A DNA stretch of 64,000 nucleotides from Oribacterium parvum ACB1 (lineage in GTDB: Bacteria > Bacillota > Clostridia > Lachnospirales > Lachnospiraceae). Made by a program: the position numbers and the translations under genes. Positions 53,604-62,945 of the stretch are shown in pieces. The notes beneath the pieces were generated by a model, which worked only from the letters and a program-made list of their open reading frames with translations, was not told the DNA's origin and did no database searches. The stretch is from NCBI RefSeq assembly GCF_000238055.2, contig NZ_KE148312.1, forward strand, positions 627,201 through 691,200, read 5' to 3'. How positions within the stretch are numbered: the stretch's first letter is position 1; every line of letters starts with the position of its first letter.

Positions 53604-53670
53604 AGTTTCCTCCTTATCCAGTCTCTAGCTTAGTCTTTGTAAGGGAATCTTTCAATCTTTTACTTTATCA

Positions 53671-54387
53671 TTATACGGTTTTCAGTTTTTGTAATGCATT
53701 CTTAGGAACTAAATGCTCCATATGCTCTTTGTAGTGGGCTTCGCTTGCAGAATCGCCGTTTACTCTCTCTCCGTATTCCATCAAAAGATTCGCAACGCGA
53801 TTCAAGGTATCCATGTCCTTATTCTTACTATGCAAGCTTAGGTAATATCCCTTACTTCCTCCGTCTTTATAGAGGCTGTTCGCACCTAAATCATAGTCGC
53901 CAACAGCTTTGGCTGCGTCGATGACGCGATCCAAACTCTGAAAGCGATATAAGCGAATCCCTTCTTCCTTCTTGTCTTTTTTCGATTCTTCTTCAACAGC
54001 TTCTGTGTCTTCTTCGTCTTTCAACTGCTTCATCAAGCCCTGTGCACCCTCTAGTATTTGAGTTGCAAGTTCGGAAATCCAGCCGTTCTGTCCACTGCCG
54101 GCCGCAGAAAACTTGGAAAAGCGTGTATCTAACTCTTCCGGGTCATCCACCTTAGAAACAATGAGTTGTACCGCACCACCTTGCAAAGGAACTGCCTCTA
54201 TCATAAGCGGTGTGTTTTCGATAGAAAATCCCACTTCTTCCTTCGCCTTTTGCATCATTTCATTAAAAAGCCTTTTAGCAGCTTGAGAGCCATAGGTCAT
54301 ATCCCTTAGGTTTAAATTTCTGGAAGATAAATCTAAGCTGGATAATGTGCACTTGATGGAGTTGTCATCAATTTTCTCGATTTTCAT
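53671..54387 (-). CDS. mecA: Adaptor protein MecA
   Basis: Adaptor delivering proteins to the ClpC/ClpP protease in Firmicutes, 238 residues. The N-terminal domain begins MKIEKIDDNSIKCTLSSLDL; an acidic linker (about 118-140, EEDTEAVEEESKKDKKEEG) joins it to the C-terminal ClpC-binding domain starting with IRLYRFQSLDRVIDAAK. The good AAAGGAGG site and the promoter at 54447-54475 lie upstream. Confidence 0.93.
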   Translation of the reverse strand: MKIEKIDDNSIKCTLSSLDLSSRNLNLRDMTYGSQAAKRLFNEMMQKAKEEVGFSIENTPLMIEAVPLQGGAVQLIVSKVDDPEELDTRFSKFSAAGSGQNGWISELATQILEGAQGLMKQLKDEEDTEAVEEESKKDKKEEGIRLYRFQSLDRVIDAAKAVGDYDLGANSLYKDGGSKGYYLSLHSKNKDMDTLNRVANLLMEYGERVNGDSASEAHYKEHMEHLVPKNALQKLKTV

Positions 54388-54446
54388 GGCTCCTCCTTTA
54401 TCAATAAGCCTTTTCTCCCTTACAAAAAAGATTTATTGATTGAATC

Positions 54447-54475
54447 ATCATACTATTTTATCGTGTAATTTGCAA
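54447..54475 (-). promoter_or_regulatory. Promoter of mecA
   Basis: Minus-strand TTGCAA (54470-54475), 17-base spacer, TATGAT (54447-54452), about 60 bases upstream of the ATG. Confidence 0.65.
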
Positions 54476-54777
54476 TTTCTTATGCGGATTTTTATAATAA
54501 TTTTAGATGATATTTTATATAAAGGTTTTTTATATATATTTCTATAAATTTTTTTTATGTATTTTTCACATCCATAAACTAAATTGTGTTTTTTTCTTGT
54601 GAAAGACGAATAAAGCTTTTTTTAAAGAAATAATTTTTATACAAAAGGCTTTTCATTTCTTCATCAAAATTAAGAAAAAAAGATGCTTAGATTAAAAAAA
54701 CCTCCCTCACACAATATAGACCTGAAATCAGGACAGACTCTGAGCCCCCCTCTTTCAGACCGGTATGAGATATAATA

Positions 54778-54819
54778 AACGAGATATCGCACGCTTTGCG
54801 AGCGATACTCGTTATGAAT
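54778..54819. repeat. Family-3 palindrome
   Basis: AACGAG-A-TATCGC (54778-54790) pairs with GCGATACTCGTT (54802-54813) with one bulge, followed by ATGAAT. It is the best preserved member of the family and lies 25 bases beyond the dnaB stop. Confidence 0.65.
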
Positions 54820-54843
54820 TAGAATATTGATTTATTTAAGACT

Positions 54844-56199
54844 TTATCGTTCTTTTTCCGCATTTTTAAAGCGAGTATACTGCGGCTGCCAGAGTAGTTT
54901 CACCGTCCCTATAGGACCGTTTCTTTGCTTAGCGATGATGACCTCCGCCTCATTCGGATGCTCCGTATCCTTGTTATAGTAGTCATCTCTGTATAGAAAC
55001 ATCACAATATCCGCATCCTGTTCAATCGCTCCCGACTCACGAAGGTCGGAAAGCATGGGACGGTGATCCGGTCTTTGCTCCACTGCACGAGACAACTGAG
55101 ATAGAGCAATCACAGGGCAGTCCAGCTCTCTTGCCAAGGCTTTTAGGGAACGGGAAATTTCGGAAATTTCCTGCTGCCTGTTCTCGGAGGAGCGCTTTCC
55201 CTTCTCGCCACTCATTAGCTGCAAGTAATCAATCATCACAAGAGAGAGCCCTGACTCCAGCTTTCTTTTTCGACACTTTCCTCGAAGCTCGCTGACCGTA
55301 ATTCCCGGTGTATCATCAATGAAAACATTGGCTTTGGACAGTCTGTCTACCCCTTCAATCAGATCTCCCCACTCTTCATCCGTAAGGGTTCCTTTTCTAA
55401 GCTTATCCGCTTCAATCTGCGTTTCAAGGGAAAGAACACGGTTAGCAAGCTGTTCCTTGGACATTTCCAAGGAGAAAATCATAACCGGTTCGTGTTTCTT
55501 CACTCCTACATAGTCCAGAATGTTCAATACAAAAGCCGTCTTACCCATAGATGGTCTTGCCGCAATCAAAATCAGGTCGGATTTCTGAAATCCCGCAGTT
55601 CGATAGTCCAGATCCAAGAAGCCCGATGCAATACCGGTAATGGCGTTTTTCTGCCTGGAAGCCTCTTCTACTTTACGAAGTACATTCATAGCGACTTCCG
55701 ATATTGGAACAAACTCTCTGCTGTTTCGCTCCAAAAGCAGATTAAAAATCTTCTTTTCTGCCGATTCCAATATAGTTTCCAGCTCATCTTCGCCTTTATA
55801 GCACATATCGGCGATTTCTTCGTTCGTACGAATCATGGCACGAAGAACAGACTTGGAACGAACCATTTCAGCGTATATGCGAATATTGGCCACACTGGGC
55901 ACATCCATTGCCAGGTTCTTTAAGGTCTCCAAGGATACAAACTCTGCGGGAATATCTTTTTTCCCTTTTAATTTATCCTGTAAACTCACAAAATCAATGG
56001 CGATACCGTCTCTTGCCATTTCTTTCATTGTGGCAAAGAGCAGTTGATACTGCCTGCTGTAAAAATCTTCCGGTCTGAGTATCTCCAGTGCTACGAGCAC
56101 GGCATCTCCATCCCTTATCATGGCGCCGATTACGCTGGATTCCGCCTCCTTAGAGTGGGGGACGGTGCGTAAAAGCAGCCTCTCATCCTGTTCTGCCAT
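54844..56199 (-). CDS. dnaB: Replicative DNA helicase
   Basis: Hexameric helicase at the replication fork, 451 residues, no intein. N-terminal domain from PHSKEAESSVIGAMI; C-terminal RecA-like core with Walker A ARPSMGKTAF near 205, Walker B segment VMIDYLQLM, and ALSQLSRAVEQRPDHRP. GGAG upstream lies inside the rplI end. It follows rplI by three bases and gdpP before that, a common Firmicute order. Confidence 0.97.
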   Translation of the reverse strand: MAEQDERLLLRTVPHSKEAESSVIGAMIRDGDAVLVALEILRPEDFYSRQYQLLFATMKEMARDGIAIDFVSLQDKLKGKKDIPAEFVSLETLKNLAMDVPSVANIRIYAEMVRSKSVLRAMIRTNEEIADMCYKGEDELETILESAEKKIFNLLLERNSREFVPISEVAMNVLRKVEEASRQKNAITGIASGFLDLDYRTAGFQKSDLILIAARPSMGKTAFVLNILDYVGVKKHEPVMIFSLEMSKEQLANRVLSLETQIEADKLRKGTLTDEEWGDLIEGVDRLSKANVFIDDTPGITVSELRGKCRKRKLESGLSLVMIDYLQLMSGEKGKRSSENRQQEISEISRSLKALARELDCPVIALSQLSRAVEQRPDHRPMLSDLRESGAIEQDADIVMFLYRDDYYNKDTEHPNEAEVIIAKQRNGPIGTVKLLWQPQYTRFKNAEKER

Positions 56200-56202
56200 G
56201 CT

Positions 56203-56649
56203 CTACTCCGGCTGCACACTAACATGAAGGCAAGCCTCCACATCCTTATGCAGCTTTACTTTGATATCATAGCCCCCGAAATTCTTCATGGGCACATCCA
56301 GTTCCATTTTCTTCTTATCAATCGAAATATCGTACTGCTTCTTCAGCTCTTCCTGTACTTCCTTTGTGGAAATAGAGCCGAAAGCTCTTCCGTCCTTGCC
56401 CGCCTTCATATGGAAAACAAGCTTTACTTCTTCCACTTTTTTCTTTAATTCCTGCGCTTCTTCCAGCTTCTCTTCCGCTATTTTCTCCGCATTTTGCAAC
56501 TGCAACTTCAATGTATTTAAGTTTTTTGCATCCGCTAAAACGCCAACCTTGGTAGGAATGATGAAATTTCTTCCGTAGCCCTCGCTAACCTCGACAATCT
56601 CCCCTTTTTTTCCTAAACTCTTTACATCTTTTAACAAAATCACCTTCAT
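56203..56649 (-). CDS. rplI: 50S ribosomal protein L9
   Basis: 148-residue ribosomal protein of the large subunit. N-terminal MKVILLKDVKSLGKKGEIVEVSEGYGRN is the L9 signature in shortened form, followed by a long charged helix and the C-terminal domain (AFGSISTKEVQEEL). Its ATG overlaps the gdpP stop by one base (TAATG), showing translational coupling. Confidence 0.97.
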   Translation of the reverse strand: MKVILLKDVKSLGKKGEIVEVSEGYGRNFIIPTKVGVLADAKNLNTLKLQLQNAEKIAEEKLEEAQELKKKVEEVKLVFHMKAGKDGRAFGSISTKEVQEELKKQYDISIDKKKMELDVPMKNFGGYDIKVKLHKDVEACLHVSVQPE

Positions 56650-58694
56650 TACGCTACTTCTCCTTCTATAATCATTTCATCAATAGCTTCCTTAACCTTC
56701 TTGATGCATTCTTCCACTTCCATACCTTGCATCTGCGCACCGGCAACAGTGCGATGTCCACCTCCTCCCAGCTTTTCCATAAGTACCTGTACATTCATTT
56801 CGTCAATAGAACGGGCAGAGATAAATACGGTATCTTCCACCTTGGTCATAACCACGCTCGCTTTAATGCCTCGAATATTCAAAAGCTCATTAGCAGCCTT
56901 GGCACAAAGCACGGTAAGACTGTCTTCTCCCTTCTTTCCCAAGGTGCTGATTGCATAGAAGTCCCTATAAATGTCTGCTCTGCCGATTGCATCCGCTTTA
57001 GCCTGATAGTCGCTGAAATCCTCCCGGAAGACCTTCCGGATTCGAGTAATATCCGCACCGCAGCGTCTTAAGTATGCCGCGACTTCAAAGGTTCGTACAC
57101 CGGTCTGGTTCGTAAACTCTCTGGTATCAATCACAACTCCGCCGTACATACAATCCGCTTCCAGCGGTCTTGCCTTCACTCCGTCCTGAATGTACTGCAT
57201 CATCTCGGCGATGAGCTCCGAAGCGGAGGATGCATAAGGTTCACAATAGCTTAAAACTGCCCCTTGAATCGTTTCCGAGCTTTGTCTGTGATGGTCGAAT
57301 ACAACCTTGGTCTTCACCATGTTGAGAAGTTCCGGCTCGTCTATGATAGAGGGTCTGTCACAGTCCACTACAACCAGCATGGTCGTGCTGTCCACCAGTC
57401 CCTTCGCCGTTTCTCCGTCAATAAACATATCTTCCGGATAGTCGGAATTATTTAAAAAGCGCTCCTTTAGAGGCAGGATAGTCGAGGTGACATTGTTCTG
57501 CACGATATAGGCTCTCTTATCCATGGCCGTAACCATACGATATACGCCAACAGAGGATCCCAGACAGTCCATATCTGCATTGCGGTGTCCCATGATGAGA
57601 ACCCTGTCCTTCGACTCAATAAGCTCCTGAAAGGCTTGTGCCTTTACACGCGCTTTTACACGGGTTACTCTCTCCGTGCTCTGGCTCTTACCGCCGTAAA
57701 AGTTCAGCTTTTCCGGATTCTTTACGATGGCCTGATCGCCTCCTCGTCCTAGTGCCATATCTATAGCCGTTCTGGCATACTCATAGTTTTGGGTATAATC
57801 TCCTGCTCCGTATCCAATCCCCAAGCTGAGTGTCACCGCAAGCTCATTCCCCATATCCACTTCCTTGACCTCTTCCAAGATAGAGAAGCGGTCTTCCATC
57901 ATTCTCTCTAAAGCGTTCTGCTTTAAAAGAAAGAAGTACTTATCCTTTTCAATTTTTTTAATCACACCGTTTGAAGAGCTGATATAGCGGTTGATTTTTC
58001 GGTCGATAAGAGCCATAAGTAAAGAGCGTCGCACCTCTTCGATCTGCTCCATAACATCCTCGTAATTATCAATGTAGGCGAGTCCCAAAACAACCCGTTC
58101 CTCATCAAGCTTTTGCTGTAACTCTACTTCCTCGGTCTCATCTCGAAGATAAACCGCAACAAGCTCCTCTTCCTCCGAAAGACCGCGCAGCGTTTCCGTT
58201 CCTTCATCCTCCAGCGCTTCCAGACGAATCAGGTCTATACAATATTTTCTTTCCATAAAGGAGGAGTGCAACTCCAGTACTGCTTCCTTCTCCTTTAGCA
58301 TTTCCTTTTGCATATTCGGGAAAATATTGAAGATATTCCGCTCGACCTTTTCATCCCTTTGCAGGATTTTATGAAAGGCCTTATTCTCCCATAAAAGCTC
58401 TCCGTTTTCTCCGACAATACAATACGCTGTCGGCATTTCCTCAAAAAGTCTGGCTTTATTTTCATTTGCCCGCAGGGAAAAGTCTAAAAGAGCCGACATC
58501 AAGCGGGTTTTTCGACTTCGGTACAAAGATACTGCAAAGCAAAGATATACAATAGCACAGAAAAGAAGAATAAGCATAAACTTCAATTCTAAAAAGAAAG
58601 CCAAAAACAGAATCGGAAGCCATAATAGAGATAAGTAGAGGGGAGCTCGAAGATAGAGATCGATAATCCCCGGCATTATATTTCTTTTTTTCAT
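56649..58694 (-). CDS. gdpP: Cyclic-di-AMP phosphodiesterase GdpP
   Basis: Membrane enzyme that hydrolyses c-di-AMP to pApA, 681 residues from the ATG at 58692-58694 (AGAGG upstream). Two N-terminal membrane segments (about 12-58), a PAS domain (about 65-170), a degenerate GGDEF domain with RGGDQAIVK, then the DHH domain (MGHRNADMDCLGSSVG and VVFDHHRQS) and DHHA1 domain (GGGGHRTVAGAQ). First gene of gdpP-rplI-dnaB. It would set c-di-AMP level, thus wall and osmotic balance. Confidence 0.94.
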   Translation of the reverse strand: MKKRNIMPGIIDLYLRAPLYLSLLWLPILFLAFFLELKFMLILLFCAIVYLCFAVSLYRSRKTRLMSALLDFSLRANENKARLFEEMPTAYCIVGENGELLWENKAFHKILQRDEKVERNIFNIFPNMQKEMLKEKEAVLELHSSFMERKYCIDLIRLEALEDEGTETLRGLSEEEELVAVYLRDETEEVELQQKLDEERVVLGLAYIDNYEDVMEQIEEVRRSLLMALIDRKINRYISSSNGVIKKIEKDKYFFLLKQNALERMMEDRFSILEEVKEVDMGNELAVTLSLGIGYGAGDYTQNYEYARTAIDMALGRGGDQAIVKNPEKLNFYGGKSQSTERVTRVKARVKAQAFQELIESKDRVLIMGHRNADMDCLGSSVGVYRMVTAMDKRAYIVQNNVTSTILPLKERFLNNSDYPEDMFIDGETAKGLVDSTTMLVVVDCDRPSIIDEPELLNMVKTKVVFDHHRQSSETIQGAVLSYCEPYASSASELIAEMMQYIQDGVKARPLEADCMYGGVVIDTREFTNQTGVRTFEVAAYLRRCGADITRIRKVFREDFSDYQAKADAIGRADIYRDFYAISTLGKKGEDSLTVLCAKAANELLNIRGIKASVVMTKVEDTVFISARSIDEMNVQVLMEKLGGGGHRTVAGAQMQGMEVEECIKKVKEAIDEMIIEGEVA

Positions 58695-59133
58695 GATTCC
58701 TCTTTCGTTGATTTTTGTAAAAATCGATCTGTTCGTCAATGATAAAGTTAAGTTAAAAAACAGGATCAGGCAAAGCAATTCCTTTATGCCGAATCGGCTG
58801 TTTAGTTCAAACAATAAGTCGGCGGAAGATGTAAAACCTGTAAAATACTTCTTCCCATACTCTGTTTCTTCCTATAAAGAAAGTCCTCATGATTATACTA
58901 TTTCTTCCAAGATAGGTAAAGTTGCAAAGAATATTCCGATTGCTCTCTTTTTATTTTTTATCAACTGACAAAATCTTTACTCTATGGAATATTCCCCTTC
59001 AAAAAGTTTACAGAAGTAAGGAAAAACAACTCATCCTTAAGATTTTCTTTATTGTATTATTTCTCTTCTCTAGTAAAATAAATCCAGTTTATAATTTTTT
59101 GAATGAAATCATGTATTAGTTGAGGTTAAAATT
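58695..59133. other. Divergent intergenic region, gdpP / secreted protein
   Basis: About 440 AT-rich bases with the gdpP promoter at 58892-58920. On the plus side TTGTAT (59052-59057) and TAAAAT (59074-59079), 16 bases apart, could be the promoter of the secreted protein gene. Nothing else noted. Confidence 0.5.
58892..58920 (-). promoter_or_regulatory. Promoter of gdpP-rplI-dnaB
   Basis: Minus-strand TTTACC (58915-58920), 17-base spacer, TATAAT (58892-58897), about 200 bases before the gdpP start. Confidence 0.5.
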
Positions 59134-59637
59134 ATGAAGAAAATGAAACTGTTCTGCACTCTTGCATTGGCTATGAGTGTTGTGGCATCTATCCCCGCTA
59201 TGGCAAACTGGAATAAAGGTCAGGGGGAAAATGACGGACGTTGGTGGTATGGATACGAAGACGGAAGTTATGCGAAATCCGGATGGGCTTGGCTTGATGG
59301 AGACAGAAATGGAGTTGCCGAGTGCTACTATTTTGATGATGCAGGTTGGGTATTAATGGATACCACTACTCCTGACGGTTACACGGTAAATGCTGACGGT
59401 GCATGGTATGTTGGCGACCCGGATAACGGAGTACAGGAAAAAGAAGTAGAAGTAAAACTTGAGAAGGCAGAGCAGGAAGCAATCGATAAGAAAAAGCCGA
59501 AGGTTGTCGTTCCCGAGAAGAAGAATGGCGTAATGAAGAATTACAAGCCAAGAGCCATTCAGGGAAATGGTGTAAAGCCAAAGGCAGGCGAAGTAAATGC
59601 TTCCGACTTTAACAGAGAGCACCAGAATGCAGACTAA
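59134..59637 (+). CDS. Small secreted protein with cell-wall-binding-like repeats
   Basis: 167 residues. Signal peptide 1-24 ending MAMA-like (SIPAMA), then an aromatic/Gly-rich part, WWYGYEDGSYAKSGWAWLDG and GWVLMDTTTPDGYTVNADGAW, resembling the YYFDxxGxM cell-wall-binding repeats, and a Lys/Glu-rich C-terminal half. Such proteins bind teichoic or wall polymers; this one has only about two repeats. GAGG precedes the ATG. The gene overlaps the end of yqeC by 29 bases, tail to tail, and its terminator lies inside yqeC. Confidence 0.75.
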   Translation: MKKMKLFCTLALAMSVVASIPAMANWNKGQGENDGRWWYGYEDGSYAKSGWAWLDGDRNGVAECYYFDDAGWVLMDTTTPDGYTVNADGAWYVGDPDNGVQEKEVEVKLEKAEQEAIDKKKPKVVVPEKKNGVMKNYKPRAIQGNGVKPKAGEVNASDFNREHQNAD

Positions 59638-60430
59638 GTAAAGAAGCCGATATAACCGGTTTATGCAAATATTTTTCCAGAAAAGAGCGGAGTTCTTCCC
59701 GCTCTTTTTTTTCTATGCAATCCGCTTGGTTAAGAAAAAGGAGGTCTCCAAGATTTTCTTTTTGCAATGCTTCCGCCAAGAGCTCTTCCGAAAGGACGAC
59801 CCCCATCTCTAATGGCGGGGTAAAAAGAACCCGAAAAAGCTCTACGCGATGCACAACCTCCTCTATCGGCTTATGCAAAGCAGAAAGCCCAAACACTAAA
59901 ACAGACAACTTTGTTTCTTTGGGAAGTTGCGGTTCTCTTTCATTATGCGCTTTCGCAGGTAAGTGTTTCGAGCCGTCCGCCTCCACCAAGATATAATCAC
60001 AGTGCTTTTCCAATGTAGAAAAAAGAATCGGTGCCTTAGTAAGTTTTCCGTCCTTTCCTTTTACTCCGATACACAAAATCGGATGCCTCCGAAAGCCCTC
60101 AACCACCAAGCTAAGAATATTCTTCTCGGAATCCGTCTCCTCTACAAGGATATTTTCACAATGAGAAAAAGGAAAAATATGGGTCGTCGTCGTGATCAAA
60201 ACACTCCCTTTTTTTGATAAAAGTAAAGAAAGAGCCTGAATCAAAGAAGTTTTTCCGCCGCTTCCTATAATCGAAATCACGCCCTTTGGAATCCGCTCCA
60301 AGAGGGATAAAAGAGCCTGCTCGGTTTCTTTATCTCCTTTACATAGCTGATTTATCATGCCGCAATCATCACATTGAAAGTCTACAATATCCTGTTGTGA
60401 TAGATTTTTATATTGAATATTATTTTTCAT
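59609..60430 (-). CDS. yqeC: Putative selenium-dependent hydroxylase accessory protein YqeC
   Basis: Cytosolic P-loop protein of 273 residues, a YqeC-like accessory to selenium-dependent molybdenum hydroxylases. P-loop GSGGKTS at 56-62, Mg/switch-like VEADGSKHLP near 150, then LNQADC. N-terminal FQCDDCG and QLCKG give a cysteine cluster not seen in the core family. GGAGTAAAGG precedes the ATG. Divergent from yqeB, with which it forms the accessory set. The exact role, probably cofactor maturation, is not established. Confidence 0.85.
   Translation of the reverse strand: MKNNIQYKNLSQQDIVDFQCDDCGMINQLCKGDKETEQALLSLLERIPKGVISIIGSGGKTSLIQALSLLLSKKGSVLITTTTHIFPFSHCENILVEETDSEKNILSLVVEGFRRHPILCIGVKGKDGKLTKAPILFSTLEKHCDYILVEADGSKHLPAKAHNEREPQLPKETKLSVLVFGLSALHKPIEEVVHRVELFRVLFTPPLEMGVVLSEELLAEALQKENLGDLLFLNQADCIEKKEREELRSFLEKYLHKPVISASLLSLHSGALC
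59681..59712 (+). terminator. Terminator of the secreted protein gene, inside yqeC
   Basis: AAAAGAGCGG (59681-59690) and CCGCTCTTTT (59699-59708) with an eight-base loop, then TTTT. The plus-strand hairpin lies wholly within the antisense yqeC coding frame. Confidence 0.8.
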
Positions 60431-60590
60431 CCTTTACTCCATTAATTTAATATTCCATTCCATTTATCTTCTTTTTCTTTTCAAAAAAAGGAAAGAAAAA
60501 AGCGACTCTTTTTTCTCTCTATGGTACAATACCTTCATTGTGATGTTAAGTAAATCTATCTATGAATTTAAAAAGAAAGTTGGAACTAAA

Positions 60591-61385
60591 ATGTTTGTAT
60601 TTATCCGTGGTGCCGGAGATCTCGCAACAGGAATCTCTGCACGTCTCTATCGTGCAGGAATACAGGTTTGTCACAGTGAGTTGGCGATTCCTACTGCCGT
60701 TCGAAGAAATGTTGCTTTTTCCGAAGCAGTCCGCTTAGGAAAAACGGAGGTGGAAGGAATCAACGCAGTCTTGGCACGAACTCCGGAAGAGGTTTGGGCA
60801 GCCATAAAAGAAAAGAAAATTCCCGTAGTCATTGATTCCGGAAAGGAGATGCTAAAGCGTTTAAAGCCTGATGCGGTAGTGGATGCGATTTTAGCGAAGC
60901 ACAATCTGGGGACGGAAATCACGGATGCAAAGGTCGTCATCGGTGTAGGCCCCGGCTTCACAGCCGGCAAGGACTGTCACGCGGTAGTCGAAACCAAGAG
61001 AGGACACAATCTGGGTAGAGTGATTCTCAATGGATCTGCAATCCCGAACACCGGTGTTCCGGGAATTATAGGAGGATACGGGATAGAACGGGTTCTTCGT
61101 GCACCCTGTGATGGAATCATGGAAAAAACGCTTCCTCTGGGAAGTCTGGTGGAAAAAGGCGATGTCTGTGCAAGAGTCAGCGGGGAAGCGGTAATTACCT
61201 GTATTTCCGGACGATTAAGAGGGATGCTGCAAGAAGGCATCTCCGTGTATTCCGGCATGAAGGTCGGAGATGTGGATCCAAGAGGCGAAGCAGTGGAATA
61301 TGAAAATATATCAGATAAGGCGAGAGCCATCGGCGGCGGTGTTTTAGAAGCCTTACTCCATTTTTCCAGCTGGGATTTAAAGTAA
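60591..61385 (+). CDS. yqeB: Selenium-dependent molybdenum hydroxylase system protein YqeB
   Basis: 264 residues (EF2563/YqeB family), accessory to selenium-dependent hydroxylases such as xanthine dehydrogenase. N-terminal FIRGAGDLATGISARLYRAG is a nucleotide-binding Rossmann-type start, followed by VIDSGKEMLKRLKPDAVVDAI, VGPGFTAGKDCHAVVET and IIGGYGIERVLRAP. The ATG at 60591 gives this start; it has only a weak GGA upstream, so an earlier start at 60540 remains possible. Divergent from yqeC and followed closely by a Wzz-like gene. Confidence 0.87.
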   Translation: MFVFIRGAGDLATGISARLYRAGIQVCHSELAIPTAVRRNVAFSEAVRLGKTEVEGINAVLARTPEEVWAAIKEKKIPVVIDSGKEMLKRLKPDAVVDAILAKHNLGTEITDAKVVIGVGPGFTAGKDCHAVVETKRGHNLGRVILNGSAIPNTGVPGIIGGYGIERVLRAPCDGIMEKTLPLGSLVEKGDVCARVSGEAVITCISGRLRGMLQEGISVYSGMKVGDVDPRGEAVEYENISDKARAIGGGVLEALLHFSSWDLK

Positions 61386-61421
61386 AACAGCATTGGTTTG
61401 ACATAAAAAGGAGAAGAAAAC

Positions 61422-62903
61422 ATGGAAAGAGAAATACAAGAAGAAGTAGTAATTGACTTAGCTGAGCTTATTGCACTGTACTTACGAAAGGGGTTTTGGA
61501 TTATCGGCATCAGTCTGCTTTTTGCAGGAGTCTTTGTAAAATTTAGAGCAATGCCCGAAGAGGAAACTTCAAAAAAAGACGGAAATGTACAGGAAGCCAC
61601 TCTACAAGATAAAGATCTTAAGGAAGAAAAAGCACTGGAAGAAAAAGGATTGACTGCAAACGAGCGTTATTATACCGCCCAAATAAAAAAAGAAAAGGAA
61701 AGACTGCTCTGGGAACAAGACAACTGGGAGAATTCTTATCTTTTTACTTTAGATCCGGACAAGGTATACGAAAGACAGATTGACCTCTATGTGAAGGTTC
61801 CTGATTCCGGTAATATCCCTTTCACGGAAGACTCCGGAGAAAAAAGCGGAGATCTTGCGGAAAATGCGGAGCGGGCAGCTTTAACAGAGAATTACAGTTC
61901 TCTTTTTCAGTCGGGTAGCTTTTATGAATCGATTGCAGTCGCACAGGGCAGCATGAAAGCAAGTGACGTAGCGGATATTCTCTTTTTCCGTTCAAATGAT
62001 GAAGCAGGAACCTTAAGTCTCTGCTTTACCGGGGCAAGTGAAGAAGATGTACAAAAGATGGGAGATGCCGCAGCAGAATATTGGTTAAATGCAGAAAATG
62101 GCATGCAGGAAAATGTAGCAATGCATGATCTTCATCTGGTAAATGATAAAACCACTTTAGGAATGACCACACATTCTGTAAACCGTAATGCACTTATAAA
62201 GGAAGATGCATTAACAGGCTCTATGGAAAGCAGTATCCTTCTCCGACAGAATGAAAAAAAAGACAGTATCAATACTCGTATAAGAATCATTTCAGATTTG
62301 GAGAAGGCGAAGAAGGAACTTCCGAAGGCAGTGAACAATGCCACACAATCCTCCAAAAAAAGAATTCTGAAGCAGGCTGTCCTCGGTCTCTTCCTTGGCG
62401 GATTTCTCTCCGTTTTCCTATTCACACTACAGTACTTACTGGAAGCAAAGCTTCCAAAAGAAGAAGATCTGGAAAGCCTTTACGGCTTTACCGTCCTCGG
62501 AAGCAAAAAGCGCTATGGCAGAAAAGGCATTCTTCCTTCTCTTTCCGAAAAGCTCTCCGGAGACAAGGAGCGTGAAAAGGATGACGAGAACCTCCTTTCC
62601 CTGGCTAAAACCAATCTCTCCCTTCTTTTAAGAGAGAAGCAGACAGGAACAGATATCCTTTTTGTCGGGGAGGACAAGCAGCTCTGTGAAAAAACGGAGG
62701 ACTTCATGGCATGTGATCATTCTCAATTTAATTGCAGTTATGCCTATAACATTTTCAAAAATGAAGAGAGTATAGAAAGACTCGGTGCCGCGCAAAATAT
62801 TGTCTTTGTGGCAAAAGGAAAAAGTGAACTTCGTGCCATCCTAAACATGAAGAGACGATGTGAAAAGCTGGGCAAGAGCATCGCAGGATTGATTTTGTAT
62901 TAA
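61422..62903 (+). CDS. Wzz-like membrane protein with degenerate kinase-like tail
   Basis: 493-residue membrane protein. Membrane segments at about 24-42 and 317-337 flank an extracellular region rich in Glu/Lys, the arrangement of Wzz/CapA-type polysaccharide chain-length regulators. The C-terminal part (about 370-493) ends NIVFVAKGKSELRAILN and GKSIAGLILY, recalling the last strands of BY-kinases, but no Walker motif is present, so it is not an active kinase. AAGGAG precedes the ATG, 36 bases after yqeB. Its presence in a purine-hydroxylase cluster is unexplained; it may be a chance neighbour. Confidence 0.6.
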   Translation: MEREIQEEVVIDLAELIALYLRKGFWIIGISLLFAGVFVKFRAMPEEETSKKDGNVQEATLQDKDLKEEKALEEKGLTANERYYTAQIKKEKERLLWEQDNWENSYLFTLDPDKVYERQIDLYVKVPDSGNIPFTEDSGEKSGDLAENAERAALTENYSSLFQSGSFYESIAVAQGSMKASDVADILFFRSNDEAGTLSLCFTGASEEDVQKMGDAAAEYWLNAENGMQENVAMHDLHLVNDKTTLGMTTHSVNRNALIKEDALTGSMESSILLRQNEKKDSINTRIRIISDLEKAKKELPKAVNNATQSSKKRILKQAVLGLFLGGFLSVFLFTLQYLLEAKLPKEEDLESLYGFTVLGSKKRYGRKGILPSLSEKLSGDKEREKDDENLLSLAKTNLSLLLREKQTGTDILFVGEDKQLCEKTEDFMACDHSQFNCSYAYNIFKNEESIERLGAAQNIVFVAKGKSELRAILNMKRRCEKLGKSIAGLILY

Positions 62904-62945
62904 AGCGGTTTGTAAAAGGTTTTCCACTTCACTTATAGTTGTAGG

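Larger units (their letters stand above)
54388..54843. other. Intergenic region between dnaB and mecA
   Basis: About 455 bases, very AT-rich between 54480 and 54680, with the mecA promoter at one end and a family-3 palindrome at the other. No clear dnaB terminator is seen; the stretch from 54530 to 54690 has only homopolymer-like runs. Confidence 0.6.
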
